Below, one piece after another: positions 44,555-53,885 of a stretch of DNA of 64,000 nt. The stretch is from NCBI RefSeq assembly GCF_003122215.1, contig NZ_QEYD01000008.1, forward strand, positions 124,001-188,000. The letters run 5' to 3'. The notes beneath the pieces were generated by a model. The model worked only from the letters and a program-made list of their open reading frames with translations. It made no database searches and was not told where the DNA came from. Position 1 is the first letter of the stretch. Each line of letters begins with the position of its first letter. The stretch is from Pararhodobacter marinus (GTDB lineage Bacteria > Pseudomonadota > Alphaproteobacteria > Rhodobacterales > Rhodobacteraceae). The position numbers were made by a program, and so were the translations under genes.

Positions 44555-45526
44555 ATGACAGTCCCGTTCCATCCCGTTCCCCGTTCCGATCTTCCCCGGC
44601 CCGAGGGCGCCCTGCCGCTCGCCGGCAGTGCCCATGTCTGGTGGCAGGGCGATGCGCCCGATGCCGCGCGCCTGTCCGCGCCGAAACCCGTTCTGCCGGG
44701 GCTGCCCGCCGACCGTCCGCTGGTCATGGGCATCGTCAACGTGACGCCTGACAGTTTCAGCGATGGCGGCACGCTGGGCAGCGTCGCGGCGGCGGTCGAG
44801 CGGGCGCGCGCGCAGGTGATGGCGGGGGCGGATATCCTCGATATCGGGGGCGAGAGCACGCGGCCCGGCGCGGCCGAAGTGCCGGTGCTGGAAGAGACTG
44901 CCCGCACCGCGCCGGTGATCGCCGCGATCCGCGCGGCCGGGATCGACACGCCGATCTCCATCGACACGCGCAAGGCGGGCGTCGCGCGGGCGGCGATCGA
45001 GGCGGGGGCGGATATCGTCAACGACGTCTCGGCGCTGACCTGGGATGCCGATCTGGCGCGGGTCACCGCCGAGGCGGGCGTGCCCATCTGTCTGATGCAT
45101 GCGCAGGGGACGCCGCAGACGATGCAGGCCGATCCGCGCTATGACGACGTGTTGCGGGACGTCTACGACTGGCTGGCGCGGCGCATGGATCATGCCGTGT
45201 CGCAGGGAATCGATCCCGCGCGGATCATCACCGATCCGGGCATCGGTTTCGGCAAGACGCTGGGTCATAACCTGACGCTGCTGCGGGGCCTGTCGCGGTT
45301 TCATTCGCTGGGGGCGCCGATCCTTCTGGGCGCCTCGCGCAAGCGCTTCGTGGGCACGTTGTCGGGGGTCGAGGAGGCCGCCGCGCGGATGCCCGGATCG
45401 GTCGCCGTGGCGCTCTGGGCCGCCGGGCAGGGTGCGCAGATCCTGCGGGTTCACGACGTGGCGGAAACCGTGCAGGCCCTGGCCTTGTGGCGGGCGCTGA
45501 CGGATCAGACGGGAGACGAGGCATGA
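44555..45526 (+). CDS. folP: Dihydropteroate synthase FolP
   Basis: The 323-residue enzyme has the DHPS motifs [47 protein letters not shown] and GASRKRF. It joins dihydropterin pyrophosphate to 4-aminobenzoate and is the sulfonamide target. An N-terminal extension of about 50 residues precedes the barrel. GGAGGG stands before the ATG at 44555. The last bases overlap glmM by 4 bp. Confidence 0.96.
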   Translation: MTVPFHPVPRSDLPRPEGALPLAGSAHVWWQGDAPDAARLSAPKPVLPGLPADRPLVMGIVNVTPDSFSDGGTLGSVAAAVERARAQVMAGADILDIGGESTRPGAAEVPVLEETARTAPVIAAIRAAGIDTPISIDTRKAGVARAAIEAGADIVNDVSALTWDADLARVTAEAGVPICLMHAQGTPQTMQADPRYDDVLRDVYDWLARRMDHAVSQGIDPARIITDPGIGFGKTLGHNLTLLRGLSRFHSLGAPILLGASRKRFVGTLSGVEEAAARMPGSVAVALWAAGQGAQILRVHDVAETVQALALWRALTDQTGDEA

Positions 45527-46866
45527 GCCGGAAATTCTTTGGCACCGACGGGGTGCGCGGACAGGCCAATTCCGCGCCGATGACCGCCGAGATCGCGCTG
45601 AAGCTGGGCGCGGCGGCGGGGCGGTATTTCCGCCGCGACGGGGGCAATGTACACCGTGTGGTGATCGGCAAGGACACGCGGCTGTCGTGCTACATGCTGG
45701 AGAATGCGCTGACCGCCGGGCTGACCTCGACGGGGATGAACGTGCTGCTGCTGGGCCCGGTGCCGACGCCTGCCGTGGGGTTTCTCACGCGGTCGATGCG
45801 GGCGGATCTGGGGATCATGATCTCGGCCAGCCACAACCCGGCCACGGATAACGGCATCAAGTTCTTCGGCCCTGACGGGTTCAAGCTGTCGGACGAGGCC
45901 GAGGCCGAGATCGAGGCGATCCTGGAGGGGCCGATGGCGCTGGCGCCGCCTTTGGAGATCGGGCGCGCGAAGCGGATTGATGACGGTTTGGGGCGCTATG
46001 TCGAATACGCCAAGACCACGCTGCCGCGCGGCGCCAGCCTGCGCGGGCTCAAGGTGGTGATCGATTGCGCCCATGGCGCCGCCTACCGCGCGGCCCCCGA
46101 GGTGCTGTGGGAACTGGGCGCCGATGTGATCCCGGTGGGCGTCAACCCCAACGGGTTCAACATCAATGACGGCGTCGGCTCGACCCATCCCAAGCTCGCC
46201 GCCGAGACAGTGGTGGCGCATGGCGCGGATCTGGGGATCTGCCTGGATGGCGATGCCGACCGGGTGCAGATCATCGACGAACACGGGCGCGTCGCCGATG
46301 GCGATCAGATCATGGCGCTGATGGCGGCCCGCTGGGCGATGGAAGAGCGTCTGAACGACGGCACGCTGGTGGCCACGGTGATGTCCAATCTGGGGCTCGA
46401 GCGGTTCCTGCAGGGGCAGGGGCTGCGGCTGGAGCGTACGGCGGTGGGCGACCGCTATGTCGTCGAGCGGATGCGCGACCGGGGGCTGAACCTTGGCGGC
46501 GAGCAATCGGGCCATATCGTGATGACCGATTACGCCACCACCGGCGACGGGCTGATTGCGGGGCTGCAATTCCTGCTGGCGATGGCCGAGACCGGCACCC
46601 CCGCCAGCACTCTGACCCGGCAATTCGAGCCGGTGCCGCAGAAGCTGCAGAACGTGCGCTATGCCGCCGGGCAGGCACCGATGGAGGCAGGCAGCGTCAA
46701 GGACGCCATTCGCGCCGCCGAGGCGCGGCTGAACGGCCAGGGGCGGCTGCTGATCCGCAAATCGGGCACCGAGCCCCTGGTGCGGGTGATGGCGGAATGC
46801 GAGGATCCCGCGCTTCTGGATGAGATCGTCGCGGGGCTGGTGGCCGAGATCGAGGCGGCGCTTTAG
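45523..46866 (+). CDS. glmM: Phosphoglucosamine mutase GlmM
   Basis: The 447-residue enzyme has the family start [10 protein letters not shown], the phosphoserine loop MISASHNP (Ser103), the metal-binding DGDADR and the C-terminal [14 protein letters not shown]. It turns glucosamine 6-phosphate into glucosamine 1-phosphate for cell-wall precursors. The folP-glmM order is common in bacteria. The 3' end overlaps convergent znuB by 4 bp. Confidence 0.97.
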   Translation: MSRKFFGTDGVRGQANSAPMTAEIALKLGAAAGRYFRRDGGNVHRVVIGKDTRLSCYMLENALTAGLTSTGMNVLLLGPVPTPAVGFLTRSMRADLGIMISASHNPATDNGIKFFGPDGFKLSDEAEAEIEAILEGPMALAPPLEIGRAKRIDDGLGRYVEYAKTTLPRGASLRGLKVVIDCAHGAAYRAAPEVLWELGADVIPVGVNPNGFNINDGVGSTHPKLAAETVVAHGADLGICLDGDADRVQIIDEHGRVADGDQIMALMAARWAMEERLNDGTLVATVMSNLGLERFLQGQGLRLERTAVGDRYVVERMRDRGLNLGGEQSGHIVMTDYATTGDGLIAGLQFLLAMAETGTPASTLTRQFEPVPQKLQNVRYAAGQAPMEAGSVKDAIRAAEARLNGQGRLLIRKSGTEPLVRVMAECEDPALLDEIVAGLVAEIEAAL

Positions 46867-47669
46867 CGCGCCCGCCGGTCTGACGACAGGCTGCCGACAC
46901 TCAGGGCGGCGACGAACAGCGTCGCCGCCGCCACCACGATAGACGGCCCCGCCGGCGTGTCCCAGGTGAGCGAGGCGCCCAAACCCGCCACCACGGCCAG
47001 TGCTGCGACGAAGACGGCGCCAACGGCCATCCGCTCGGGCGAGCGGGCGAAGACGCGGGCCGTCGCGGGCGGCACGACCAGAAGCGCACCGATCAGAAGT
47101 GCCCCCACCACTTTCAGCGACACCGCGACGGCCAGTGCCAGCGCCAGCGTCAGGATCAGGCGCTCGCGCTCGGGCTTGACGCCCAGCGACAGGGCCAGAT
47201 CCTCGCTGATCGTGGCGGTGAGCAGCGCCTCCCACCGCCAGGCCATCAGCGCCAGCACGCCAAGCGTGCCCGCCGCCATGCCCCACAGCTCGGACGGGCG
47301 CACGGTCAGGATGTCGCCGAACAGGAAGGCGGTCAGATCGACGCGCGTGCCGGTCAGGAAGGACGCGGCGACCAGCCCCAGCGCCAGCGCGGAATGCGCC
47401 AGCACGCCCAGCGTGGTGTCCATTGCCCAGCCGCGCCCGGCCAGCGCGCTGACGAACAGCGCCATGGCAAAGGCCGTGACCAGCGTGCCCACGAAGATCG
47501 ACAGATCGAACCCCAGAGCCAGCGCGACGCCCAGGATCGCGGCATGGGCGGTCGCGTCGCCGAAATAGGCCATGCGCCGCCAGACGACGAAGCAGCCCAG
47601 CGGGGCCGCCGCCAGCGCGGCCATCAGCCCGGCCGCCAGCGCACGCAGCAGGAAGGCGTCAATGATCAT
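46863..47669 (-). CDS. znuB: Zinc ABC transporter permease ZnuB
   Basis: The 268-residue membrane protein has seven to eight helices and the family traits [21 protein letters not shown] and [19 protein letters not shown] of ZnuB/ABC-3 permeases. It carries zinc over the inner membrane with ZnuC and ZnuA. The ATG at 47669 is inside the end of znuC (11-bp overlap), so zur-znuC-znuB is one coupled operon. Confidence 0.95.
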   Translation of the reverse strand: MIIDAFLLRALAAGLMAALAAAPLGCFVVWRRMAYFGDATAHAAILGVALALGFDLSIFVGTLVTAFAMALFVSALAGRGWAMDTTLGVLAHSALALGLVAASFLTGTRVDLTAFLFGDILTVRPSELWGMAAGTLGVLALMAWRWEALLTATISEDLALSLGVKPERERLILTLALALAVAVSLKVVGALLIGALLVVPPATARVFARSPERMAVGAVFVAALAVVAGLGASLTWDTPAGPSIVVAAATLFVAALSVGSLSSDRRAR

Positions 47670-48420
47670 GGTCGCAGGTCTCGTGGTCGTGGGGGTGGTC
47701 GGGGTGATCGGCGCCGTGGTCGTGGTGGTGCTGATAGAGCGCGAAGGCACCCTGCGTGCCCAGTCCGAACAGCGCGCGGTATTCGGGCGCGTTCGATACG
47801 ACCGAGGGCGTGCCCTCGCAGCAGACATGGCCGTTGAGGCACACGACGCGGTCCGAGGCGCTCATCACGACGTGCAGATCGTGGCTGACGCTGAGAACGG
47901 CGCAGCCCAGTTCCTGGCGCACCGTCTCGATCAGGCGGTAGAAGGCGGCGGTGCCGGGCTGGTCGAGTCCCTGCGTGGGTTCGTCCAGCACCAGAAGCTG
48001 CGGATCGCCGGCCAGCGCCCGCGCCAGCATCACGCGCTGCATCTGGCCGCCCGACAGGGTCGCCATGGCGCGGGCTTCGAGCCCCGGCGCGCCCACCCGC
48101 GACAAGAGATGCGCCACCGCGTCGCGGTCGAGCTTGCGCGTCAGGCGCAGGAAGCGTTCGACCGACAGCGGCAGGTTCGCGTCGAGATGCAGCTTCTGGG
48201 GCACATAGCCCACGCGCAGCCCCGGCGCGCGCCGGACGTGGCCCTCGGACGCCGGAACCATGCCCAGGAGCGCGCGCAGCAGCGTGGACTTGCCCGAGCC
48301 GTTGGGGCCGACGATGGTGACGATCTCGCCCGGGTTCAGCGTGAAATCGACATGCGTCAGCACCGGCGCGGCCGGGCCATAGGCGACGGAGAGCCCGCGC
48401 GCCTCGATCAGGGTGCTCAT
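47659..48420 (-). CDS. znuC: Zinc ABC transporter ATPase ZnuC
   Basis: The 253-residue ATPase has Walker A GPNGSGKST (about residue 38), signature LSGGQ, Walker B LLVLDEP and the switch histidine in SVSHDLH. The last 25 residues form a His/Asp-rich tail (HHHDHGADHPDHPHDHE), which may hold zinc near the transporter mouth. The ATG at 48420 overlaps the end of zur by 4 bp. Confidence 0.95.
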   Translation of the reverse strand: MSTLIEARGLSVAYGPAAPVLTHVDFTLNPGEIVTIVGPNGSGKSTLLRALLGMVPASEGHVRRAPGLRVGYVPQKLHLDANLPLSVERFLRLTRKLDRDAVAHLLSRVGAPGLEARAMATLSGGQMQRVMLARALAGDPQLLVLDEPTQGLDQPGTAAFYRLIETVRQELGCAVLSVSHDLHVVMSASDRVVCLNGHVCCEGTPSVVSNAPEYRALFGLGTQGAFALYQHHHDHGADHPDHPHDHETCDHDH

Positions 48421-48953
48421 TGCGCGGCCTCCGCGCTGCAGGCGGTGCACAGGCCCACCGCCTCGATCGTGGCGCGCTCGATATGGAAGCCCATGCCGGC
48501 GGCGCCCTGGTCGAGCGTGCCGCGCAGCGGATCGGCGGGGATTTCCGCCACGCTGTCGCAGCCCCGGCAGATCAGGAACGCCGCGTGATGCGACTCGCCC
48601 GGATGGTTGCAGGCGGTGAAGGCGTTGAGGCGGCGAATGCGGTGAGCAAGCCCGTTTTCCACAAGGAAATCGAGGGCGCGATAGGCGACCGGCGGCTGGT
48701 GGCCGAAGCCCTCGTCCGACAACCGCTGCAGCACGTCATAGGCCCCCATCGCGCCGTGGCGTTCCAGCAGGATTTCCAGCGTGCGGCGGCGCACCGGCGT
48801 CAGCCGCAACCCGCGCGCGCGCACCATGTCGTCCGCCCGCTGCAGCGTGGCATCCACGCATTCGTGGTGGTCGTGCGGTTCGAAGGCCGCATGGGCGCCG
48901 TGCTGCGGATCGGCTTTCGGCGGGGATTTCGGCGGGGCTTTGGGCTCGGGCAT
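48417..48953 (-). CDS. zur: Zinc uptake regulator Zur (Fur family)
   Basis: The 178-residue protein has a Fur-family winged helix (LRLTPVRRRTLEILLE, YDVLQRLSDEGF) and the metal-binding end FLICRGCDSVAEI with CTACSAEA, two CxxC pairs for structural zinc. Its N-terminus of about 30 residues is rich in His, Pro and Lys, unlike most Zur proteins. It represses its own operon and divergent znuA when zinc is abundant. The palindrome between them is the likely target. Confidence 0.93.
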   Translation of the reverse strand: MPEPKAPPKSPPKADPQHGAHAAFEPHDHHECVDATLQRADDMVRARGLRLTPVRRRTLEILLERHGAMGAYDVLQRLSDEGFGHQPPVAYRALDFLVENGLAHRIRRLNAFTACNHPGESHHAAFLICRGCDSVAEIPADPLRGTLDQGAAGMGFHIERATIEAVGLCTACSAEAAQ

Positions 48954-48979
48954 GGGGGAGGGGCCTTGCGCATGGAAGT

Positions 48980-49007
48980 GTTATATCATAACAAGTGACA
49001 GTATAAC
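48980..49007. promoter_or_regulatory. Zur box in the zur/znuA intergenic region
   Basis: GTTAT-ATC-ATAAC (48980-48992) is a perfect palindrome of the Zur kind found in alphaproteobacteria, with outer bases extending the match (GAAGT...). A partial half-site, GTATAAC, follows at 49001-49007. The region lies 26 bp from both start codons at its edges and could control both operons together. Confidence 0.82.
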
Positions 49008-49032
49008 ATTCCTGACGACAGAGCCAAGACCC

Positions 49033-50055
49033 ATGATGCGCCCCTTACTCGCCCTTTCGCTGATCGCGACACCGGCTTTCGCCGAAGCGCCGCGCGTGCT
49101 GACGGATACGCCCGTCACCCAATCCCTGGTCGCGCAGGTGATGGGCGATCTGGGGACGCCCGCGATGCTGCTCGACCAAGGCGGCGATCCCCATCACATG
49201 CAGTTCCGCCCGTCGCAGGCACGCGCGCTGTCCGGCGCCGATCTGGTCGTGTGGGTCGGCGAGGGGCTGACGCCCTGGCTGGGCGAGCCGGTGGAAACGC
49301 TGGCATCGGGCGCGGTTCTGACATTGTCCGAGGTTGAGGGTCTGCATCTGCGGGCGTTCGGCGAGGAGGCTGCGGATCACGGTCACGATCACGATCATGA
49401 TCACGATCACGACCACGAGGGTCACGATTACGACGGCCACGATCATGACCATGACGCGCATGATCATGACGACCATGGGCATGAGGACCACGAAAGCCAC
49501 GACCACGAGCATGACGGCCATGACCACGTGCATTCGGGCCTCGATCCGCATCTGTGGCTCGATCCCGGGAACACGGTGATCTGGCTCGAGACGATTGCCG
49601 AGACGCTGGGCGGGCTCGATCCCGACAACGCGATGGTCTACGAGGCCAATGCGCAGGCCGCGATCGACACGACGCTGTCGTTGCAGGCCGAACTGGCGCT
49701 GCAGCTTGCGCCGGCTTCGGGGCGTGGTCTGGTGATGTTTCACGACGCTTATGGCTATTTCGCGGAAACCTTCGATCTGAGCATCGTCGCGACGATCACG
49801 GGCGGCGATGCGACCGCCCCGGGCGCGGCGCGGCTGTCGGCGCTCAGGTCCGAGCTGCAGGAAGAGGGCGCGGTCTGCCTGTTCCCCGAAGCCAACCATT
49901 CCGACGATTTCGCCCGCGTGGTGATCGAAGGCACCGAGATCCGGCTGGGGGCGCCGCTGGACCCGGCCGGGGTGACGCTGGAACCCGGCCCGATGCTGTA
50001 TCGCGATTTGCTTCGCAACCTGGCGCAGGCCGTTGCAGATTGCGTCGAGGGTTAA
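49033..50055 (+). CDS. znuA: Zinc-binding periplasmic protein ZnuA
   Basis: The 340-residue protein has a signal peptide (about 1-17), the first zinc histidine in GGDPHHMQFRPSQ, a long His/Asp loop (about residues 116-167) and DPHLWLDP, then further metal-binding residues near HDAYGYF. The charged loop is much longer than in many ZnuA proteins and probably collects zinc. The ATG at 49033 (MMRP) is taken; it is divergent from zur-znuCB across the Zur box. Confidence 0.94.
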   Translation: MMRPLLALSLIATPAFAEAPRVLTDTPVTQSLVAQVMGDLGTPAMLLDQGGDPHHMQFRPSQARALSGADLVVWVGEGLTPWLGEPVETLASGAVLTLSEVEGLHLRAFGEEAADHGHDHDHDHDHDHEGHDYDGHDHDHDAHDHDDHGHEDHESHDHEHDGHDHVHSGLDPHLWLDPGNTVIWLETIAETLGGLDPDNAMVYEANAQAAIDTTLSLQAELALQLAPASGRGLVMFHDAYGYFAETFDLSIVATITGGDATAPGAARLSALRSELQEEGAVCLFPEANHSDDFARVVIEGTEIRLGAPLDPAGVTLEPGPMLYRDLLRNLAQAVADCVEG

Positions 50056-50163
50056 ACCGGGGGTTGAGGGGGTGAATCCGGCTCGGCTTCAGGCGGTTGT
50101 GGAAACACTCTTTCACCCAAACGGGGGTTGACCCGGCCTCTGCGCAAGTGTCCCTGTCGCAGG

Positions 50164-50829
50164 ATGTGCGGACGCTTTGCCATTACCCTGCCCGATGATG
50201 CGATGACGCAGTTGTTCGACGCGGTGCCGGCCAATGATCTGCCGCCGGTGCCGCGTTACAATATCTGCCCCACGCAACCCGTTTCGGTGGTGATCGCCGC
50301 CGAGGGACGACGGCGCTACGGTCCGATGCGCTGGGGCTTCATTCCGACCTGGTACAAGACGCCCACCGACGGGCCGCTTCTGTTCAACGCCCGGTCGGAA
50401 ACCCTTGCCGAGAAAAGCGCGTTCCGCGAGGCGGCGCGTCGGCGGCGCTGCCTGATCCCGGCTTCGGGGTTCTACGAATGGACGCGCGAGGGCGAGACGC
50501 GGCTGCCGTGGTTCATCACCCGTGCGGATGGCGCGCCGATGGTCTTCGCCGGCATCTGGCAGAGCTGGGAAGGACCCGAAGGCGTGCGCGTGGCCAGTTG
50601 CGCCATCGTCACCGCCGCGGCGAAGGGCGAGATGGCGGCGCTGCATGACCGCGTCCCGGTCCTGGTGGCGCCCGAGAACTGGGCCTTGTGGCTGGGCGAG
50701 AAAGGCCATGGTGCGGCACGGGCCATGGTGGCACCCGAGGACGGCGTGCTGGCCTTTCGCCGCGTCGGCACGGCGGTCAATTCGAACCGCGCCGAGGGGC
50801 CCGACCTGATCGAACCGCTGGAGAGCTGA
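50164..50829 (+). CDS. SRAP-domain protein (HMCES/YedK-like)
   Basis: The 221-residue protein starts MCGRF, so Met removal exposes the catalytic Cys2. Further motifs are NARSET, SGFYEW with the active-site glutamate, and LHDRVPV with the histidine. SRAP proteins form a stable link to abasic sites in single-stranded DNA and so shield them during replication. The start at 50164 is fixed by the need for Cys at position 2; an upstream start would hide it. Its stop is 1 bp from repeat element B. Confidence 0.93.
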   Translation: MCGRFAITLPDDAMTQLFDAVPANDLPPVPRYNICPTQPVSVVIAAEGRRRYGPMRWGFIPTWYKTPTDGPLLFNARSETLAEKSAFREAARRRRCLIPASGFYEWTREGETRLPWFITRADGAPMVFAGIWQSWEGPEGVRVASCAIVTAAAKGEMAALHDRVPVLVAPENWALWLGEKGHGAARAMVAPEDGVLAFRRVGTAVNSNRAEGPDLIEPLES

Positions 50830-50830
50830 G

Positions 50831-50890
50831 AGGGCAGGGCGCGCGCGCGGCGCTCCCGCCCACCCACCCCGCTTGCGCGCGCGCCGCCCT
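50831..50890. repeat. Interspersed hairpin element, copy B
   Basis: AGGGC-(AG)-GGCGCGCGCGC (50831-50848) pairs with GCGCGCGCGCCGCCCT (50875-50890), with a 2-nt bulge. The 26-nt loop differs from that of copy A in two bases, while the arms have a different sequence that still pairs. It starts right after the SRAP gene. Confidence 0.75.
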
Positions 50891-50925
50891 GTCCCGGCGG
50901 CAAAGCGGGGCGGGCTGCGTCGCGT

Positions 50926-50946
50926 GAGTATTTCGGGCAGAATGAA
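50926..50946 (+). repeat. 21-bp interspersed motif, copy B
   Basis: GAGTATTT, variable CGG, then GCAGAATGAA. It lies 35 bp after the hairpin of copy B. Confidence 0.75.
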
Positions 50947-50983
50947 AGCGATAGCGCGGCGCAAAGGACGGTCGCGGAAACGG

Positions 50984-51005
50984 AAAACGCCGCCCCGGGG
51001 GGCGG
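50984..51005 (-). terminator. Terminator of gltA
   Basis: On the minus strand CCGCC and GGCGG close a GC-only hairpin followed by CGTTTTCC. It lies 30 bp after the gltA stop. Confidence 0.7.
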
Positions 51006-51034
51006 AGTTTCGATGTTGACGGAGCGCCGGGCCC

Positions 51035-52330
51035 TCAGCGGCCTTCGACCTCGACATAGTCGCGGCGCGGCGCACCGGTATAGAGCTGGCGCGGGCGGCC
51101 GATCTTCTGTTCGGGATCGCCGATCATCTCTTTCCACTGCGCGATCCAGCCGACCGCGCGCGACAGCGCGAAGATCGGGGTGAACATCGAGGTGGGGAAA
51201 CCCATCGCCTCGAGGATGATGCCCGAGTAGAAATCGACGTTGGGATAGAGCTTTTTCGAGACGAAATACTCGTCTTCCAGCGCGATCCGTTCGAGTTCCT
51301 TGGCCACGGCCAGGGTTTCGTTGTCCTCGATCCCCAGAAGGCCCAGCACCTCGTCGGCGGATTCCTTCATCACTTTCGCGCGCGGGTCGAAGTTCTTGTA
51401 GACCCGGTGGCCGAAGCCCATCAGGCGGAAGGGATCGTCCTTGTCCTTGGCGCGGGCGATGAATTCGGGGATCCGGTCGACGGTGCCGATCTCGCGCAGC
51501 ATTTCCAGGCAGGCCTGGTTGGCGCCGCCATGGGCGGGGCCCCAGAGGCAGGCGATCCCGGCGGCGACGCAGGCGAAGGGGTTGGCGCCCGACGAGCCCG
51601 CCAGACGCACGGTCGAGGTCGAGGCGTTCTGCTCATGGTCGGCATGCAGCATCATGATCCGGTCCATCGCCTTGGCGAGGATCGGGTCGACCACGTAATC
51701 CTCGGCGGGGACCGAGAAGCACATGTTCAGGAAGTTGCCAGCGTAATCGAGCGAGTTCTTCGGATAGACGAAGGGCTGGCCGATCGAGTACTTGTAGGCC
51801 ATGGCGGCGATCGTCGGGATCTTGGCGATCATGCGGATCGCCGCGACTTCCCGCTGCCAGGGGTCCGAGATGTCGGTCGAATCGTGGTAGAAGGCCGACA
51901 TCGCGCCGACCACGCCCACCATCGTCGCCATCGGATGCGCGTCGCGGCGGAAGCCGCGGAAGAAGTTATGCATCTGTTCGTGGACCATCGTGTGACGGGT
52001 CACGCGGGTCTCGAAATCGACCATCTGCTGGGCCGAGGGCAGCTCTCCGTAGAGAAGCAGGTAGCACACTTCCAGATGGTGCGACTTGTCGGCGAGCTGT
52101 TCGATCGGGTAGCCGCGATACAGCAATTCGCCCTTGTCGCCGTCGATATAGGTGATGGTCGAGGAGCACGCCGCCGTCGAGGTGAAGCCCGGGTCGTAGG
52201 TGAAGACATCGCCCTGCGCGTAGAGCTTGCGGATGTCCACCACGTCCGGTCCGACGGTCGGTGAATGCATCGGCAGATCGATCGACTTGTCGCCAAACGT
52301 GAGTTTCGCGCTTCCCTTGGTGTCGGCCAT
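51035..52330 (-). CDS. gltA: Citrate synthase GltA
   Basis: The 431-residue enzyme matches hexameric type II citrate synthases: [38 protein letters not shown], and the signature [15 protein letters not shown] with catalytic histidines and aspartate ([15 protein letters not shown] follows). It condenses acetyl-CoA and oxaloacetate. AAAAGGGGA precedes the ATG. gltX lies 58 bp upstream, same strand. Confidence 0.97.
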   Translation of the reverse strand: MADTKGSAKLTFGDKSIDLPMHSPTVGPDVVDIRKLYAQGDVFTYDPGFTSTAACSSTITYIDGDKGELLYRGYPIEQLADKSHHLEVCYLLLYGELPSAQQMVDFETRVTRHTMVHEQMHNFFRGFRRDAHPMATMVGVVGAMSAFYHDSTDISDPWQREVAAIRMIAKIPTIAAMAYKYSIGQPFVYPKNSLDYAGNFLNMCFSVPAEDYVVDPILAKAMDRIMMLHADHEQNASTSTVRLAGSSGANPFACVAAGIACLWGPAHGGANQACLEMLREIGTVDRIPEFIARAKDKDDPFRLMGFGHRVYKNFDPRAKVMKESADEVLGLLGIEDNETLAVAKELERIALEDEYFVSKKLYPNVDFYSGIILEAMGFPTSMFTPIFALSRAVGWIAQWKEMIGDPEQKIGRPRQLYTGAPRRDYVEVEGR

Positions 52331-52388
52331 CGAGGTCCCCTTTTGTTATTGTCCGGTTGAGCCGGGCTGCCCCTGGCAGCGCGGCGGC

Positions 52389-53810
52389 TTAGTGTTCCAT
52401 TGCCGCATCCTGGATCCGTGCAAGGGATTCGTCTCGACCCAGCACAACCATCATGTCGAACACGCTGGGTGACACGGTCCGCCCGGCAAGAGCGGCGCGA
52501 AGGGGCTGCGCGATCTTGCCGAGGCCGAGGCCGTGTTGTGCCGCGAGTTCGGTGACAATAGCTTCGAGTCTCTCGCGCTCCCAGCTAGCATTTTGCAGAT
52601 GCGGCGTCAATTCTTTCAGTATACTACGGGATACCGGATCCAGCGCTTTCGCCGATTTCTGATCCGGCTCGATTGGCCGTTCCGTCAGGACAAAATGAGC
52701 CCTTTCAAGGATTTGGCCGAAGTTGCGCGCCTTGTCCTTCAATTGGGGCATCGCTGCCGCGACCAGCGGGCGCTGCCGTTGGGTCAGCGGTTCTGCCCCG
52801 GTTGCGGCAAGGAAATCGTCGAGTTCTTGCAGCGCTGCGGCATCGTCCATGGCGGTGAAATGCTGCGCCGTCAGATGGTCGAGTTTCTTCAGGTCCAGCC
52901 GCGCCGGCGCCTTGCCGATTCCGCCCAGATCGAACCAGTCTAGCGCCTGTTCGTCAGTGAAGAATTCGGCGTCCCCATGGCTCCAGCCCAGCCGCGCCAG
53001 ATAGTTGCGGATCGCGGCGGCGGGATAGCCCATCTTCTGGTAATCCTCGACCCCCAGCGCGCCGTGGCGCTTGGACAGCTTCTTGCCGTCCTCGCCATGG
53101 ATCAGCGGGATATGGGCGAAGACCGGCACGTCCCAGCCCATCGCCTGATAGACCTGCATCTGTCGCGCCGCGTTGTTCAGATGGTCGTCCCCCCGGATCA
53201 CATGCGTCACGCCCATGTCGTGGTCGTCGACCACCACGGCGAGCATGTAGGTGGGCGTACCATCCGAGCGTAAACAAACCATGTCATCGAGCTGGTCGTT
53301 CCGGAACACGACACGGCCCTGCACGGCGTCCTCGATCACCGTCTCGCCGTCGCGCGGCGCTTTCAGCCGGACGACATAGGGCGCGTCGGGATGGGTCGCG
53401 GGATCGGCGTCGCGCCAGGGCGACTGGAACAGGGTCGAGCGGTTCTCGGCGCGCGCGGCCTCGCGAAAGGCCTCGATCTCGTCTTGGGTCGAGAAGCATT
53501 TGTAGGCATGTCCGCGCGCCAGCATTTCCAGCGCCACCTCGGCATGGCGGGGGGCCTGTTCGTGCTGGCTGACCGCCTCGCCGTCCCAGTCGAGCCCCAG
53601 CCATGTCAGGCCCGACAGGATCGCCGCCGTGGCCTCGGGCGTCGAGCGGGCGCGGTCGGTATCCTCGATGCGCAGCAGGAACCGGCCCCCACGCCCGCGC
53701 GCGTAGAGCCAGTTGAAGAGCGCGGTCCGCGCCCCGCCGATATGCAGAAAACCGGTGGGCGAGGGGGCGAAGCGGGTGACGATGGCAGAGCCTGCCGGGG
53801 GGGTAGTCAT
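52389..53810 (-). CDS. gltX: Glutamyl-tRNA synthetase
   Basis: The 473-residue class I synthetase has the HIGH-type motif in [16 protein letters not shown] (about 17-32) and the KMSKS-type motif KLSKRHG (about 248), then the C-terminal anticodon-binding region ending with the FDMMVVLGR segment. It charges tRNA-Glu. The 3' part (about 52540-52740) is less GC-rich than its surroundings, but the reading frame stays intact. It is divergent from comEC and next to gltA, a usual order in Rhodobacterales. Confidence 0.96.
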   Translation of the reverse strand: MTTPPAGSAIVTRFAPSPTGFLHIGGARTALFNWLYARGRGGRFLLRIEDTDRARSTPEATAAILSGLTWLGLDWDGEAVSQHEQAPRHAEVALEMLARGHAYKCFSTQDEIEAFREAARAENRSTLFQSPWRDADPATHPDAPYVVRLKAPRDGETVIEDAVQGRVVFRNDQLDDMVCLRSDGTPTYMLAVVVDDHDMGVTHVIRGDDHLNNAARQMQVYQAMGWDVPVFAHIPLIHGEDGKKLSKRHGALGVEDYQKMGYPAAAIRNYLARLGWSHGDAEFFTDEQALDWFDLGGIGKAPARLDLKKLDHLTAQHFTAMDDAAALQELDDFLAATGAEPLTQRQRPLVAAAMPQLKDKARNFGQILERAHFVLTERPIEPDQKSAKALDPVSRSILKELTPHLQNASWERERLEAIVTELAAQHGLGLGKIAQPLRAALAGRTVSPSVFDMMVVLGRDESLARIQDAAMEH

Positions 53811-53885
53811 CAGGTGTTAACCTTTCGGAAACCACGAGGGATTTAAACTTGCCGAAGCTCTAGGCAATGACAGGGGCGAGAACAA

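Noticed and set aside
49370-49540. Tandem DNA repeat of GATCATGAC-like units
   Set aside because: It is the coding sequence of the His/Asp-rich loop of ZnuA, in frame and expected for the family.
52540-52740. A less GC-rich patch in gltX as sign of foreign DNA
   Set aside because: The frame and the C-terminal synthetase domain are continuous; local composition alone is not enough.
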